A stretch of 64,000 nt of DNA from Gnetum montanum (GCA_015680685.1 MNCI01002098.1:482457-546456); one strand, 5' to 3'. Shown: positions 12,068 to 24,167, counted from the stretch's first letter. Translations and numbers: made by a program. The notes: generated by a model not told the origin, from the sequence alone.

Positions 12068-12149
12068 TATTTAACCTTAAAAATTAAAACTTTCCTAAAA
12101 TATTACCATATAGCAAAATGGGTTTTATCATAGCAAATTAGTATAAAAT

Positions 12150-12278
12150 AATGAATATAACAATTTTGGACTCATATTCTAAAAGGATTAAATACTTAAT
12201 GCTCATGCCACTAAAGTGGGGTACTTGGAAGGTGGTGGATGAGTTAAGTCTAGCCTCTTTTAAGTGGCTTTGCCTAGG
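12150..12278 (-). mobile_element. Possible second SINE family, 3' part, split by E2
   Basis: Joined across the E2 insertion to 18,138-18,235, the minus strand gives a tRNA-like head followed by this tail. The tail block CATCCACCACCTTCC...CCCCACTTTAGTGGCATGAGC is recognisably repeated at 37,405-37,500 (minus strand) inside the LINE. The SINE assignment is inference from the tRNA-like boxes plus the second copy. Confidence 0.45.
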
Positions 12279-12735
12279 TGATGAGATATGGTTTGTTGCG
12301 TTGACTAGGCCTCGTTGACACAACCTCTTACATTGACTAGGCCCTGTTGATGTGGCCCCATTGATGTAGTCTATTGCATCAAGATCACCCCATCGATGTA
12401 GTGTCTATTTTCCTCTATAAATATGTGCTCCTAGCCATGTTTATGGAATTATTTGGTTAATAGAGTATTCAAACTCTTGAAATTTTATTCTATAATCTTA
12501 GAAAATAATCAATGAGTGCCTACAATGTGGATCTAAGTCAGTTGTACAACATATTATTCGAGTGGCAATGTACCTAGACACATTCCATGAACGACAATAA
12601 GATCAAGATTGATTCTTATTCATTGCAGCACTTTGACTTAGATTAAATTTACTTTTAATGAAATTTATATTCCATGAACTTAGTTAATATTTATGTTTCC
12701 ATGCATGTTAATAAATTAGTAGATGAACGTGACTA
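12279..12735 (+). mobile_element. E2 element: 5' LTR (3' part deleted)
   Basis: It begins TGATGAGATATGGTTTGTTGC, as does the 3' LTR at 17,243, and is preceded by the target duplication CTAGG (12,274-12,278). It contains an array of TTGATG/CATCGATG units, a TATA box CTCTATAAATATG at about 12,413-12,424 and the AATGAGTGCC block. At about 12,735 it jumps straight into gag. The last 400 bases of the LTR and the primer-binding site are deleted. Confidence 0.8.
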
Positions 12736-14300
12736 ATTTTGAGCATGAACACAATCGGGCAAATAGAAATAGCAATTTTTACCACACCACATCTGATGAT
12801 GATGAACCCTTGTTGGCCACTAAGAGCCTAGTGCAAATCACAAAGGTAGTTAAGATACCCAATAGGCAATATAGGGAAATTTGCATAAAAAGGCTCGATA
12901 TGAATAATATCCCTAAATTTGTGAAAGGCTATGATTCTGATCCACAACATAACTTATAAGCCTTCCATGATGCTTGTGCCTTGCAAAATATCGAAAATAA
13001 CTGGCAAAAGCTTAAGCTCTTCCCTAGGACACTAATATATGAAGCTAAAAGTTGGTATAGATCATTGGAACCAAGTTCCATCCACCAACAACCCATAATG
13101 GTAGAACTTTTCAATGAAAAATACCAAACCTATGTAAGAGTGTCCAACCTAAGGAAAAAAATCAAAGGGTGGAAGCAAGAAACTCATGAACCCTTGGATG
13201 TGGCCTTGGATAGATATTATTCCCTCCTACATAGATGTCCTAGCCATGATTTATCTCAAAAAGAGTAACTTTTCCACATCATAGATGGGCTTCGTAATGA
13301 AAAGAGGGAGACCCTTAGGGTGTATGCTCAAGGTCGATAATACAAATTAAAAGTCCATTAGATATAAAGCCTAATCAAATAGGTGGTGAAAACAAAAGAA
13401 AATCTATGTAAACTAGAGAATGTTGAGAAATATCACTAGGAACTAACTCTTCAAAGGAAAGGGATCCATATCTATGATGAGAAAAAAGAGGTAGCTCTTG
13501 ATTAGGTGATTTCACAACAAACCTTGCCACTACAACAATCTCTTGATGAAATCTATGTAAGGCTAGATGTTAGAGTGGATAAATGAAAAAGCTACAACTT
13601 TTGTAGAAACTGTAGAGGAGAAGGTAACATAAAATGAATTAGGCAATCACAATAAATGGAGGAAGAAGAATCAAGAAACACTAGGAACACTTATCAACAA
13701 ACATGGAAAATGGCTATAGAAGAAGAGGCTATAGACTAAACCACAAAAGAAGATTATGGATGTAACGTCTGCCTATATGACCATCCAAAGGGCTATTGCC
13801 CAATCATGTTACATCTATTTGAGTATTGGGCTTTTGCATTGAATCGTAAGTTTGTACAAAAGCAAATGCCCAAGAAATTACCTTTCTTATAAGGGAATTA
13901 TAGACACTCCTACGACTAATCATACCATCCTAGTGGGACTTCCTATTAGCCTCAACACTATCATCCAACATACTGGCAAAACCCAAAATCATGGGGAAGG
14001 CCATCATCAACCCAATGCTACCTCTACTGTCAGCTAGACCCATACAGATATTACATTCAACAACCTATTTCTCCAACTAATTATATGTCCTCTATTTCAA
14101 ATTGCTACTACCACTCTCCTAAATATCATCATGGAAAAATATATTCTAAAGGATCACCACCTCACACCTCTCATTCTTCATCATATCCTCAATATTCTCA
14201 TACTTTCCTCCATAATATGTCACCACCAACAACACAAGAAGATTTAGCACCACGACATCAATGAGAGAATGCCACTTTTACTATGCACATACATAGAAAT
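12736..14300 (+). pseudogene. gag: E2 gag remnant
   Basis: Broken frames give the retrotransposon capsid-region motif 'WYRSLEPSSIHQ...LFNEKYQTYVRVSNLRK' (12,981-13,268), then 'LDVALDRYYSLLHRCPSHDLSQKE' and 'LFHIIDGLRNEKR'. The same order occurs on the minus strand in E1 (58,480-59,610), E3 (19,080-20,020) and E4 (25,600-27,250). Gag would form the particle that packages element RNA. Many stops and frameshifts make this copy non-functional. The stretch after 13,400 holds a degenerate linker up to a Pro/His/Ser-rich C-terminus near 14,250. Confidence 0.75.
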
Positions 14301-17242
14301 AATAATGCTAGCAGATTCTCCACCACAATCTTGAAAACACCCTTTCTTTAGAATAATTCCCATGCATAAGCACAACACTTGTGGACATACTAACTCATCC
14401 AAACTAGCACAATGTCAATCAAGTGAAACACCCTTCCTTTCACAACCAATGTCCTCTAATCAAGTGCAACATTGATTGTTACTCCAACACCTGATAGAAA
14501 TGATGAATCTAGCACTATGGAGAGACAAAAGAAGAATCCATGCATCACTAATAGTAAAGGGTGTAGTTGTGGACCAAAAATTTAAAATATCAATACAAGC
14601 CACAATAAAGCTAAGGAACAAGTGTGTGAGAAAAAACCAGCCTTCATAATAGCCACTAAACTAGAAGACACTTAGTGGCTTGAAAAAGAGAATGTAAAAT
14701 TATTTCAAATATGCAGGGAAGCAATTAATCCAATTATTAGTTCTAGACTTAAGAAAATAGACCAAACAAAGAACATAGAAATAGATATCTTACACTCTGA
14801 TTATACACCAAAAAAGGATATTAAACATGGAGACTCAAAAATTAAAATATAAAATCAAGAAGAAGAAGCAAACACATCTAGATCCTCCAAAATGGAAGTA
14901 CCTTCAAGTCTAGATAAAGATACATCTTCAAATGATCCAAACAAGACTATCATGAATATTAGATGTGCTACCACATGATTAATTAAATTAGTAATGGTGA
15001 TTTATGGAAAACTAATGGTGTATAACCAAGGGATTGTGTAGTCCATCTCCCATATGTGCAACCATAAGGTTAGTCATGGGGGAGATGCTTCATCCTAGTT
15101 CAAGAACTAATAAGTTATTTTCACCTTTTTGTTTTATAATTTTTTATCATTTTCATATTTCTTCCAAAATTTTATGATTCTTCATATGTTTTCCACTTCT
15201 TAATATTTTTCATTTCTTTATATTTTTCTCTTTTCTTAAGTCATTTTATTTATGTTTTATAAATGTATTTTATGTTTTTGTTAATAATATTGCTAAGTCA
15301 TGATGGAAAATTCAAGACTATGTGTTGGTTTTTTATGCTATACTATCAAGATGATTGGATAAGTAATTTTGTAAAGTAGTGAGACCACCTCATCCATCCA
15401 TCCAGTTCTCTAAATAAAAGGTCTTTTTCATTGAAACGCTTTGTTTCTTCTTTCATGAAACTAAAATTAATCATTGATCATTGTATCTTGAAGAAAGAGG
15501 GAATGACCAAGTGGGAATGGTAAAGGGTGTGACCTCAAGGTGACTTGTTGGGTTTTCTTCTTGTCTTCCTTCATGTGGTTTATGACTCCTCCAAGAATGT
15601 ATCATTGCTCCTCCTTCAACTAATAAAAAGGAAGCTTTGTCTTTCCATGGTGTGGTTCCCATTTCAAAAATAAAAATAAAAATAAAACAAAACAAAAGAG
15701 AAAAAAACAATAATGGGAATTCAAAGCACATCCCTTAGACACAATAATGGACTACAAGCACTAGTTATGGGCCTGGAAATACATGTTACTCATGCCTAAA
15801 GGTTTCCCTCTACTAAGGTCCTTCCTTCCTTCTTCTCTTTTTGGAGTGATGATTGTTCTTTGAGGTGGTTGTGGATTCATGGTGGTCAACAGGAAGAAAC
15901 ACATCAATGTGAGGTTACTGTTCATGGTATGGACTTGGTTTGAACTTGAACGGATAGGTATTCTAATCATTTTAATCGCATTTTTCACAAGAACCTCTTC
16001 TGAACATGGTCAAGTACCTTACATCAATATCTCTACAATCCCTTCTCATCCCATTATTCACCTCACTACAGCATACAATTATAAGCCTTTTGGTCTTGTG
16101 TAGTATACTGCAACATCTCAACCATGATAGTTGTGTGTTGTTTGGAATAAAGGCATGACCTACATTTAACTTCTTGGGTGCCCACAAACATCTATAGAAG
16201 TGGTTATGCAAGGGCATTATGGTAGGAGCCTACTTTGGGGAGGACCCACTTGGATAACTTTTGTTGGTCATGGCTTTGAACTAACCTTCACATCTTCTAG
16301 AACATCAATGACAGTTTCTCTAAATTTATGCATAATTTTGGAACTACTTCTCATCACTTTCAATTACTTTTTTACTTCTTCCTAGTTTTCTATTAAAATG
16401 TCCTTCAAGTTCAATATTTCTTGGCCATCTTCAAAATGAGACCTTTGGTTTCAATAGTTCAAAAACTTGTGTGCTTCTGAAGTTACACTTATTAGTCATG
16501 GGGACTAGGGATGTCCGCTTTGAAATTTTGAAATTTTTCTAACATCCTATTTTTGAACATCATGGTAACTAATAGTAATTGATCAAAATAATGTGAATAG
16601 CTTGATGATTTTAGTTACCTTATAGCCTTGGGCATAGTATGCTATCATCACCTTATGCTTAGGAGAAAACTAAGAAATCCAAAAAGGGTTAATTATTAAG
16701 TAAAATTTGTCAACACTAATTTTGATCCTTTGGTGACTATAGGTGATGCTAAAGAAACACCTAAGGAAGAAGGTCTTTTTCCGGGCACAAAAATGAAGCT
16801 AAGAGGAGGACAACGGAGGATATGCCCATGAAAAAATTCTAGCACATACAAGATAAATGCATAAGCATCACATGTTTACTAGACCCATAGGATGATGAGA
16901 AGAAATTTTAGTCCATCCTTCAGGAATGTTGCACATAACTAGAGAAGCATTGACATAACAATCTAGGTTGGAAGTTTACCATCACTAGCGACAACAAGAA
17001 GAATCATCTTCAGTGAATTATTGAAGATCTCTACAAATTTTGTAATCTTGAAAGCTTATCTAGTCTTTTTATCAATATATCATTTTGTATACATCCACTA
17101 GAATTAAATTTTGTAATGCAACACTTAGTTTTGTTATGCCTATTTTGTCTTATTTTGTTATGTCAAAAGCTAGTCAATAATCACATACCTTCCCAATTTT
17201 GTAAAGAACTCAACGATGAGTTTTTATTTAGTCATGGGAATA
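14301..17242 (+). mobile_element. E2 internal spacer without pol
   Basis: Where protease, reverse transcriptase and integrase would be expected I find none. The order is a degenerate gag C-terminal linker (to about 15,060), then a T-rich tract (15,110-15,290), then blocks also present in E1 at 56,000-57,100 on the minus strand. Examples are GGGGAGGACCCACTTG near 16,240 and the 'AAGGTCTTTTTC...' block near 15,420. A shared layout in two independent insertions suggests the missing pol is a family trait, not a private deletion. GTCATGGGAATA just before 17,243 is a weak polypurine tract. Confidence 0.6.
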
Positions 17243-18137
17243 TGATGAGATATGGTTTGTTGCATCGACTAAGCCCCATTAACATGGTCTATTTTTTTGA
17301 CTAGACCTCGTTGACTAGGCCCCGTTGATGCAGTCTATTGTGTCAACATAGGCCTGTCAACATATTATTTATTTTCCTCTATAAATACACATTCAAAATC
17401 ATGTTTATGGAATTCTTTGGTTAATAGAGTAGCAAAACTCTCACAATTTTATTCTGTAATCTTAGAGAATAGTCACTGAGTACCCGTAGAATGGATCTAA
17501 GTCAGTTGTATGGCATCTTATTTGAGTGGCAATGTACCTAGACACATTCCATGAATGGCAATAAGATCAAGATTGATTCTTATTCCTTGCAGCACTTTGA
17601 CTTAGATTAAATTTACTTTTAATGCAGTTTATATTCCATGTACTTAGTTAATATTAAGTTTGGATGCATGTTAATGAATTGGTAGAATGAGCATGACCAG
17701 TTTCGAGTGTAAACATGTATTCATTTGCTAATCCCAGCAATGTTATTGCTTGATTTGACAAGTAGCATAGCACATGGTAATCCCAATAGTGGATACATGG
17801 GTTCAAAACATGTATAGCAAGCTAGGAATAGACACTCATCACCATAAGCTAGTTTATACTTTATCTTTATGTTGTTAATTAGATTAAGTAATTGATTTCT
17901 TTATTATCGTTAGGAGTAGCACAAGGCTAAAACAACATCAAGAATCATATACCTCACTTTGGACTAAATCATATATGACAAAGATACCACTACTCCAAGT
18001 GGGAAGATAATGAACTACAATCAAGGCATAACAATCTAGATGCCACAACTACTCCCATCCATGGAATTTGACCAAATCATGTGTGAATGTTTATGATTCA
18101 TATGGTTGGGCGTAGGGGGATACCTCATCACTCATCA
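17243..18137 (+). mobile_element. E2 element: 3' LTR
   Basis: This complete LTR of 895 bases runs from TGATGAGATATGG to ...CTCATCA and is followed by the target duplication CTAGG (18,138-18,142), matching 12,274-12,278. It has TTGATG-type repeats at 17,300-17,350 and a TATA box CTCTATAAATAC at about 17,379-17,388. The U5-like part matches 135-801. It is the best full-length reference LTR of the family in plus orientation. Confidence 0.85.
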
Positions 18138-18235
18138 CTAGGCTTGAACCTAGGTCTTACAACTTAAGAAACAATCACCTTACCAACACTTCAAGTGGTG
18201 GTTCCTTTTGGACTCATTAAGAATAAAGCAATAAC
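18138..18235 (-). mobile_element. tRNA-like head of the possible second SINE family
   Basis: The minus strand reads ...GTGTTGGTAAGGTGATTG (A-box-like), a short arm, then CCTAGGTTCAAGCCTAGG (B-box-like GGTTCAAGCC). It is not a tRNA gene: the acceptor stem does not pair and the arm lengths are irregular. E2 inserted into the duplicated CTAGG next to the B box. Confidence 0.45.
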
Positions 18236-18239
18236 TAAA

Positions 18240-18412
18240 ACCCATTACAATCCCTTATAAGATAGGTGTAACATTCACACACAAAATGGAAATAAAAAAC
18301 CTTCATGTTACAATCCCTTATGGAATAGGTACAACACAAAAATCTAACACACATGCAAATCATGGTATAATCCCTTATGGGATAGGCATGACACTAACAC
18401 ACAAAAGAGGTA
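18240..18412. repeat. Three-unit tandem repeat of about 60 bases
   Basis: The phrase 'AATCCCTTATRRRATAGG...ACACAYAAAA' occurs three times in succession (starting about 18,249, 18,310 and 18,369). The spacers vary, so the units are imperfect and old. Confidence 0.7.
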
Positions 18413-19079
18413 AAATCTTCTTAGTCTTATCTTCAATGATCCAACATCATTTTGTACAAGTATGACTTCCTTAGGTAAGATGAAATTATCATAATGCTCC
18501 ACAAAAATATGCTAATCTATCTAAAGAAATTAAATTAATTATAATTTATAAATTTAATAAATAAATTAATTAATTAGATGTCCTTATCAAGGTTCAATAA
18601 AATAAAAATTGGAAAATTTAAGAAAATCAAAATGAGCTTTATTTATTATACAAACACTTAACTCTGCATTGACCAAATGATTCCAAGCTACAAAAACATG
18701 GTAGCATTCTGATGAAGTCTTCTTACATAGTGAAGAGATAAATAAAAAAAAAGAAAAAAATAAAGTGTACACTTACCCAAGAGAAGAGGAGAATCTCTTA
18801 CATTAAATAAAATTCAAAAAATCGAGATAGTCTTGAGCTTTTCCCCTTGGGTATTTTTAATTTTTAGGTATATAATAAAAGTGGTGTGATAGCATACCAC
18901 ATATAGTAGTGCACCATGTGAGGTAGTGCACTTGGTGAGGCAATGTAACTTGTGATGCAATGCAACAAGAAAAGCATCATGACTTACCAAAACAAGCCCC
19001 AACTACAAGCTTAAGTGCACATGGATAACCTAGAGAATCTAGGCTTACAAAAATATACAAAAATTATCAATGTATGCCT
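18413..19079. other. AT-rich spacer
   Basis: No recognised gene. The short minus frames at 18,587-18,772 and 18,814-19,002 carry no family motif. It may be the decayed 3' internal part of E3. Confidence 0.4.
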
Positions 19080-20130
19080 TATCACATGGACATAGATCAT
19101 AAGGATCTCCCTTATTTTGGTATGACAAAGCTGCTCTTTTTGAGAAAATCCATGACCTAGGCATCTATGTAGTAGAATGTATCATTTTTATAAGGTTGTA
19201 TAGAGGGATTCATGGTTCTCTTGCTTCCATCCTTAGATCAGTTTTCATAGATTAAACACTCTAGAGTAAGTTTGGTACTTCTTGTTGAAGAGCTTAAGTA
19301 GTGTGAACTACTAATGAATTGAATTTAGTTTCAACAATCTATAACAATTTTTGGCTTCTTTTACTAGTATCCTATGAAAGATAATAACCTTCTACCACTT
19401 ACTTTTAATATTTTGCAACGTGCAAACACCATGGAAGGCTTGTAAATGATGCTGTAGCTTAGAATTGTAACCTCCCTCAAATTTAGGAATGCTATTTATA
19501 TTAAGCAATTTGATACAACTATCTCTTTGATGCTTGTGGGGTGTTCTTATCACCTTCCTAATCTAGACCATACTTCCAGTAGCCAACAAGGATTTAACAT
19601 CATTAGACATATGATGGTCATAATATCTATCTTTATTTACCTTATTTTGATGGTCTTGTCTATGCTCCCCTTAATGCCTCATATCCTACCTGTCATTTCT
19701 ATTTCTATCTCCATCTTAATCCATTAGTAGAGCTCTATCGCCATACCAACATACATCTTCATCAAAACTAGATTGTAAAGATGAAGAGAATAATGATGAA
19801 CTAGAAGAACCATCATGGCTTCTATATCTCCCTCTATGACCCCATAGTTCATCTCTCTTAGGTTTGCTAGAGATCCTAGTCTTGAGACCCTCCCTATTCT
19901 AGTCTTTGAAGGTAGTACAAATAGAAAAGAACATGTAAGACCCTTGCTTGCAATAGCTCACTTAAATTATCTTTAATATAGATCCTATCATTACCCATAA
20001 CAATATTTTCATTATGCAATGAACTATTAGCCTTGTATGAAGAAGGCATGTTTTTAGTCAATAACGTGTGTGTGACTTAAAATATTAATTTTTTCTAAAA
20101 GATAAATCATTAATGCTTTTACATCAATCA
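19080..20130 (-). pseudogene. gag: E3 gag remnant
   Basis: The minus-strand translation, across several frameshifts, retains 'NIPKFEGGYNSKLQHHLQAF' and 'NIKSKWQK', then a degraded 'YRLLKLNSIH' and 'LFNKKYQTYSRVFNL'. This is the same gag order as in E2. The Ser/Arg-rich N-terminal part lies at 19,560-19,930. The element is cut off on its left (3') side, with no pol. Confidence 0.65.
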
Positions 20131-20134
20131 TTTA

Positions 20135-21170
20135 TTGTATAACTAGTAGACACTCTATCCAACCATACAAATCATAGGTATTCATGCACAATCTAGTCAA
20201 ACTATGTGGATGGGGCTAGTGTAATATTTTGATTATTGGGCATTAATTGTAGGTTGTTTTCTTTCCACTTATACTAGTAGTATCTCTATCATGTATGGTT
20301 TGGTACAAATTAATGCATATGATTATGATGTTGCTATGGACTGGAGCTAGACTAATCAATAATATAAAATAATGAGGTGTTATCCTAGTGGTAAGACTCT
20401 TGATTTGAAAGATCCAAGTCAAGAGTTTGATTCTAATAAACAATGCTGAGTTATAAAGTTCTAATTGGACTATATATATTAGGGTGTATCTATATTATAA
20501 TTATTTTGAGGTTCCAATATCTTCGTTAATATATAACATAGAAATTAACTATTTAATCTTATTAGCAATCAAATTAAATCCTAAGCTAGCTTAAGGGTGA
20601 TAAGTGTCTATTCCCAGCTTATCATAGATATCCTAAACTAGTGTAACCACCACTAGCATTCCCAAGTCACATGTTGCTAGGCATACCAAGTGATATGATT
20701 ACTAGTTTATCAAAAAATTATCCATTATGCTCAAAACTAGTCACGATCATTCTACCAAAGATTAAAGTGCATGAAAATGTAAATTTTAAACTATGTTTCA
20801 AGAAAAATAAATTGCATTGAAAGTAAATTCTAGTCTAAGTTAAAGTGTTGCAATGAATAGGAATCAATCTTGATCTTACTATCAATCATGGATTGTATCT
20901 AGGTACAATGCCATTCGAAATAAGACATACAATCAACTCAGATTCTTGCTATAGGTACTTGTTAACTATTTACTAAGGCTACAAAAATAAACTAATAGAG
21001 TTTGACTACACTACTAAGGAAATGATGCATAAACATGATGAGTGAATTTTATTTATAAGCATTCTTTGTGATTGTGTCAACACAAATGTGTTAATGTAGC
21101 AGAGGCTTAGTTGACAAAGCCACGTCAATACATTAGGATCAACTAAGAAATGTTGACAAAGACATTATAA
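20135..21170 (-). mobile_element. E3 5' LTR, interrupted by a SINE
   Basis: It aligns with the minus-oriented LTR at 60,457-62,341. Shared blocks are CATACAAATCATAGGTATTCATGC, TATGGTTTGGTACAAA, AAATTAAATCCTAAGCTA and GATCTTACTATCAATCATGG. The TATA box on the minus strand is at about 21,050, followed by GTTAATG/GTTGAC repeats near 21,080-21,160. A 160-base SINE splits it at 20,367-20,526. The outer end is uncertain, as no clean CATCA is visible. Confidence 0.65.
20367..20526 (+). mobile_element. tRNA-derived SINE, family 1, copy C
   Basis: It is flanked by TAATATA on both sides (20,360-20,366 and 20,527-20,533). Head: GAGGTGTTATCCTAGTGGTAAG (A-box-like). B-box-like: GAGTTTGATTCTA. Tail: CAATGCTGAGTTATAAAGTTC...TTAGGGTGTATCTATATTATAATTATTTT. 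It interrupts the E3 LTR, so it is younger than E3. Confidence 0.8.
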
Positions 21171-21397
21171 AATTATGCTTTTATTATTCATTAATAATCC
21201 TAGTAGCTAGATATTTGGTATATCTAGTAATGTATTAACTTGGTAATTCTAGTAATTAATGTGAATATCTAGAAAAGTGACAACATGTTGTGGGATAAAA
21301 ATTCATTGCCATTGGCTAGTGTAGGATTTATTTTCTTGTTATTAGTTGACAATATTATTAAATATAATTTTATTATTTTTATAAAATTAGAATTATG

Positions 21398-21546
21398 GGG
21401 GTGTTGAAAGCTAAAATAATTATAATATAGATACACCCCAAGATATATAGTCCAATTAGAACTTTATAACTTATCATTGTCACATAGAATCAAAAAAATG
21501 ACTTGAGGTTTCAAATCTAGAGTATTTACTACTAGGATAATACCTT
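21398..21546 (-). mobile_element. tRNA-derived SINE, family 1, copy D
   Basis: It is flanked by a perfect 12-base target duplication, ATTAGAATTATG, at 21,386-21,397 and 21,547-21,558. On the minus strand the body starts AAGGTATTATCCTAGTAGTAA and ends in ...ATAATTATTTTAGCTTTCAACACC. The B-box is degraded (TTTTTTGATTCTA). This copy defines both ends of the family: about 149 bases and no A-tail. Confidence 0.85.
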
Positions 21547-21558
21547 ATTAGAATTATG

Positions 21559-22869
21559 CTATCATACATCTTAGCTAGACTTAACCATTTGAATTAAAAG
21601 TATATCACAAGTTTAAATTAACTAAGCTATAAATACAACAACTTATAATCATCTAACTAAGCTAAATACTATTGCTAGTCCAATGACATGGTTTACTGTG
21701 ATGCTTGTAAATCATAATGTTAGGCCCTAAGAATATCTATTTTTCATCAATTAGCATCATTTATAGAAATTTCTTGCCACCAACCTATTCAAATCTTTCC
21801 AAGCACCCTAAGTTCCTCATATGACCTTTGTTTAATCCTATTTTTGAACTCTTGTGTATACGAAGTTATACTTTAGTTATAAGGGTGCCTAAGCATTAGA
21901 AATTTTTAACTTTTATTAATCCTATAAATTCAAACATAAGGTAATTAATATAAAAAATAATTATAAATGAATAATAACTTTCTGTTTTATATAATTAGAG
22001 CTTAGAAATATAATTCTAGCATACCCTTAAGACTTTAATGTCTAATTTTTTCTAAATTTGATCTTAATTAACCAAAGATTTAAGAAGGGGTAAAACATTG
22101 AAAATAATTAGCAAAAATTAATGATTGAAATTTGGTTAATTGTATATATTGCCTAAGAAAAGACAAAGAGTCAAAAAACCTTACCAAGAGCATGTGAAAA
22201 GGCTAAGAGAAATATGTGGTCCTAAACAAGAACAACATGTATGTTGGTTTGGTGTTGGGAAACCTATGCCCAAGGAACCTATGAAGCTTGAAGTTCAATC
22301 TATGCAAGTAGACTACTCTTAAGCTTTAGTGCAATTATGAGCCCCACTAGCCAATTAGAGATCATCTTGTCTAAGTTCTTAGAACTACTAAGGGATGAAC
22401 AAGTGGAAAGAAATGCCATGTCCATTGAGCTAAGGCCACTAGAGGTGAAGAAACAGCTACAACAATCACCAATGTGGCCCACTCTAACTAGTAATAGAGA
22501 GTCATTTGTGGGAACAACATGCCTCTTTTATAAGAACAAGAAAAAGATCTATATGATGAAAATAAATGATATTAAAATCTCCTATTCAATGGCGGTCATC
22601 ACACAAGTGTTGGACTTAGCTTACCTAAGAAAGAACCTAAGATTGTTGAAAATGTAATAAGGTTAGGAATCACTATTAAGTAGGAATGCATGGAAAGTTC
22701 CTATGGCATATCAACAAAGGCATATGAAATCTTGAATATAGTGGAAAATATGTTTTTAAATATTTTCATGTACCATATTGTCTTGTTAATTCTATCCAAA
22801 AAGATCATATCCTTCTTGTTGTACATAGTGGTAGTGCTTCGAAGGAAATTCCTCTTCTTGAAGGTTGAG
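21559..22869. other. Decayed sequence, probably copia gag upstream region
   Basis: Plus frames at 22,140-22,322 and 22,337-22,657 are hydrophilic and unassigned. Their position just upstream of a copia zinc-knuckle relic suggests they are the leader and capsid part of that element, but I cannot show this by motif. Confidence 0.35.
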
Positions 22870-23820
22870 CATTGATGTTATGAATGCACCATCAAAAGCA
22901 AAATCTTCATCTTTCCATGCTAGATTTGTAAGCTAGGCCAAGAATGATAATTTTAAGTTGAAGTAAATTCCTAAATGTAGTTTTTATTGGAAGAAAGATT
23001 ACATTGAAATAAATTGTTAGTACAAGAATAGTTTTCCCTCTATTCTTTGAAAAGAATAAAGCAATAAATAAAGGCAAACATAAAGATGAAGAAGTCAAAA
23101 CTAAAACATGTAAAAGAGGGAACTCAAGCATAATAACATTGAACATGGAAAGAACTCAAGCTCCACATGCTTGGATCATTAATAATGGTTGCTCAAATCA
23201 CATGATACCCAACTAGGAAGCCTTCATTATTCTAAAAATATGCAAATGCCTTGGAAACATTAAGGTTAACAATGATAAACACTTGAAGATTGAAAGAATA
23301 GGTAAAGTCTTCATTTTAAAGAATTACCAAAATCCATTATTGATAATGCCTATTACATTCTAGAATTATCTAATGCTTTGTTATCTATTAGAAAAATTGC
23401 ACAATGACAACAATGTAAGTTTTTCATATAATTATTGTATCATATCAAACAATGATGATGAACTTGCTAAGTCCAATACGGTAGATAATCAAATATACCT
23501 TCTTAAAGTAATGAAAATACAAAAAGCATTAGCCATGAAGAAGTCCCAAGAGTTCCTAAAATTGCATAAGTAAAAGAGGTAAAAGAAGAAGCCATGCAAA
23601 GTCTTGAAGATCATATTATGTCCTATAAATAAGAAGTGCTAGAACCATCACAAAATCAAATCTAAGATGAATTAAAACAACAACAACAAGTAGAAGTCCC
23701 AAGGAGAATAATTAATATGGTGGAAGAAACTAAAAGGAGAAAGGAGTAACTCATGACACAAGGCGAGACTTAAGACAAACAAGAAATTCAAATCTACCTA
23801 AAGCACCCTAAAGGAGGGAT
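22870..23820 (+). pseudogene. Copia gag end, protease and GAG-pre-integrase relic; rest of pol missing
   Basis: Reading through stops, a decayed CCHC knuckle (C..Y....Y....C pattern) lies at about 22,975-23,020. A copia protease core follows near 23,155, 'HAWIINNGCSNHM', where the active Asp-Ser-Gly reads Asn-Asn-Gly. Then comes a GAG-pre-integrase-like 'DNQIYLLKVMKIQKALA' at about 23,490. Integrase and reverse transcriptase are absent. Sequence runs directly to a polypurine AAAGGAGGGAT at about 23,811, where the 3' LTR starts. The copy at 28,192 has the same internal deletion. Confidence 0.6.
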
Positions 23821-24167
23821 TGTTGAAAAAGTAGGATGCACAAAGAGAAAAAATAAAAATCAATAAATTAATAACATTAGTATGAACCTTATAAAATATT
23901 TTTTATGTTTCATATGTGGAAACATTTTTATTGAAAATTAAAATCTAATGAAGTGTCATGCCTTTTCAAAAATAAAGTTGGAAGTATTTGATAGACAAAT
24001 GTAATGAATAATGGTCCAAAATACTCATGTCTTTTAAATTTCCTATGCCAAATTAATTTGGCCTCATGATGTACAATTTAGCCTCTATGAAATCCTATTA
24101 GTAAGAGGCCATGTACCTATCACATTACTCTCAATTACTAATAGCTAGTGCTTATAATCAAAACAAT
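23821..24167 (+). mobile_element. Copia 3' LTR, first copy (truncated)
   Basis: It starts TGTTGAAAAAGTAGGATGC after a polypurine tract and is repeated at 28,779-29,112. Similarity to the second copy ends at about 24,167, where E4 sequence begins. Confidence 0.55.

Noticed and set aside
18138-18235. A functional tRNA gene
   Set aside because: Only A- and B-box-like words are present. The acceptor stem and arm lengths do not form a cloverleaf, so a SINE head is more likely.
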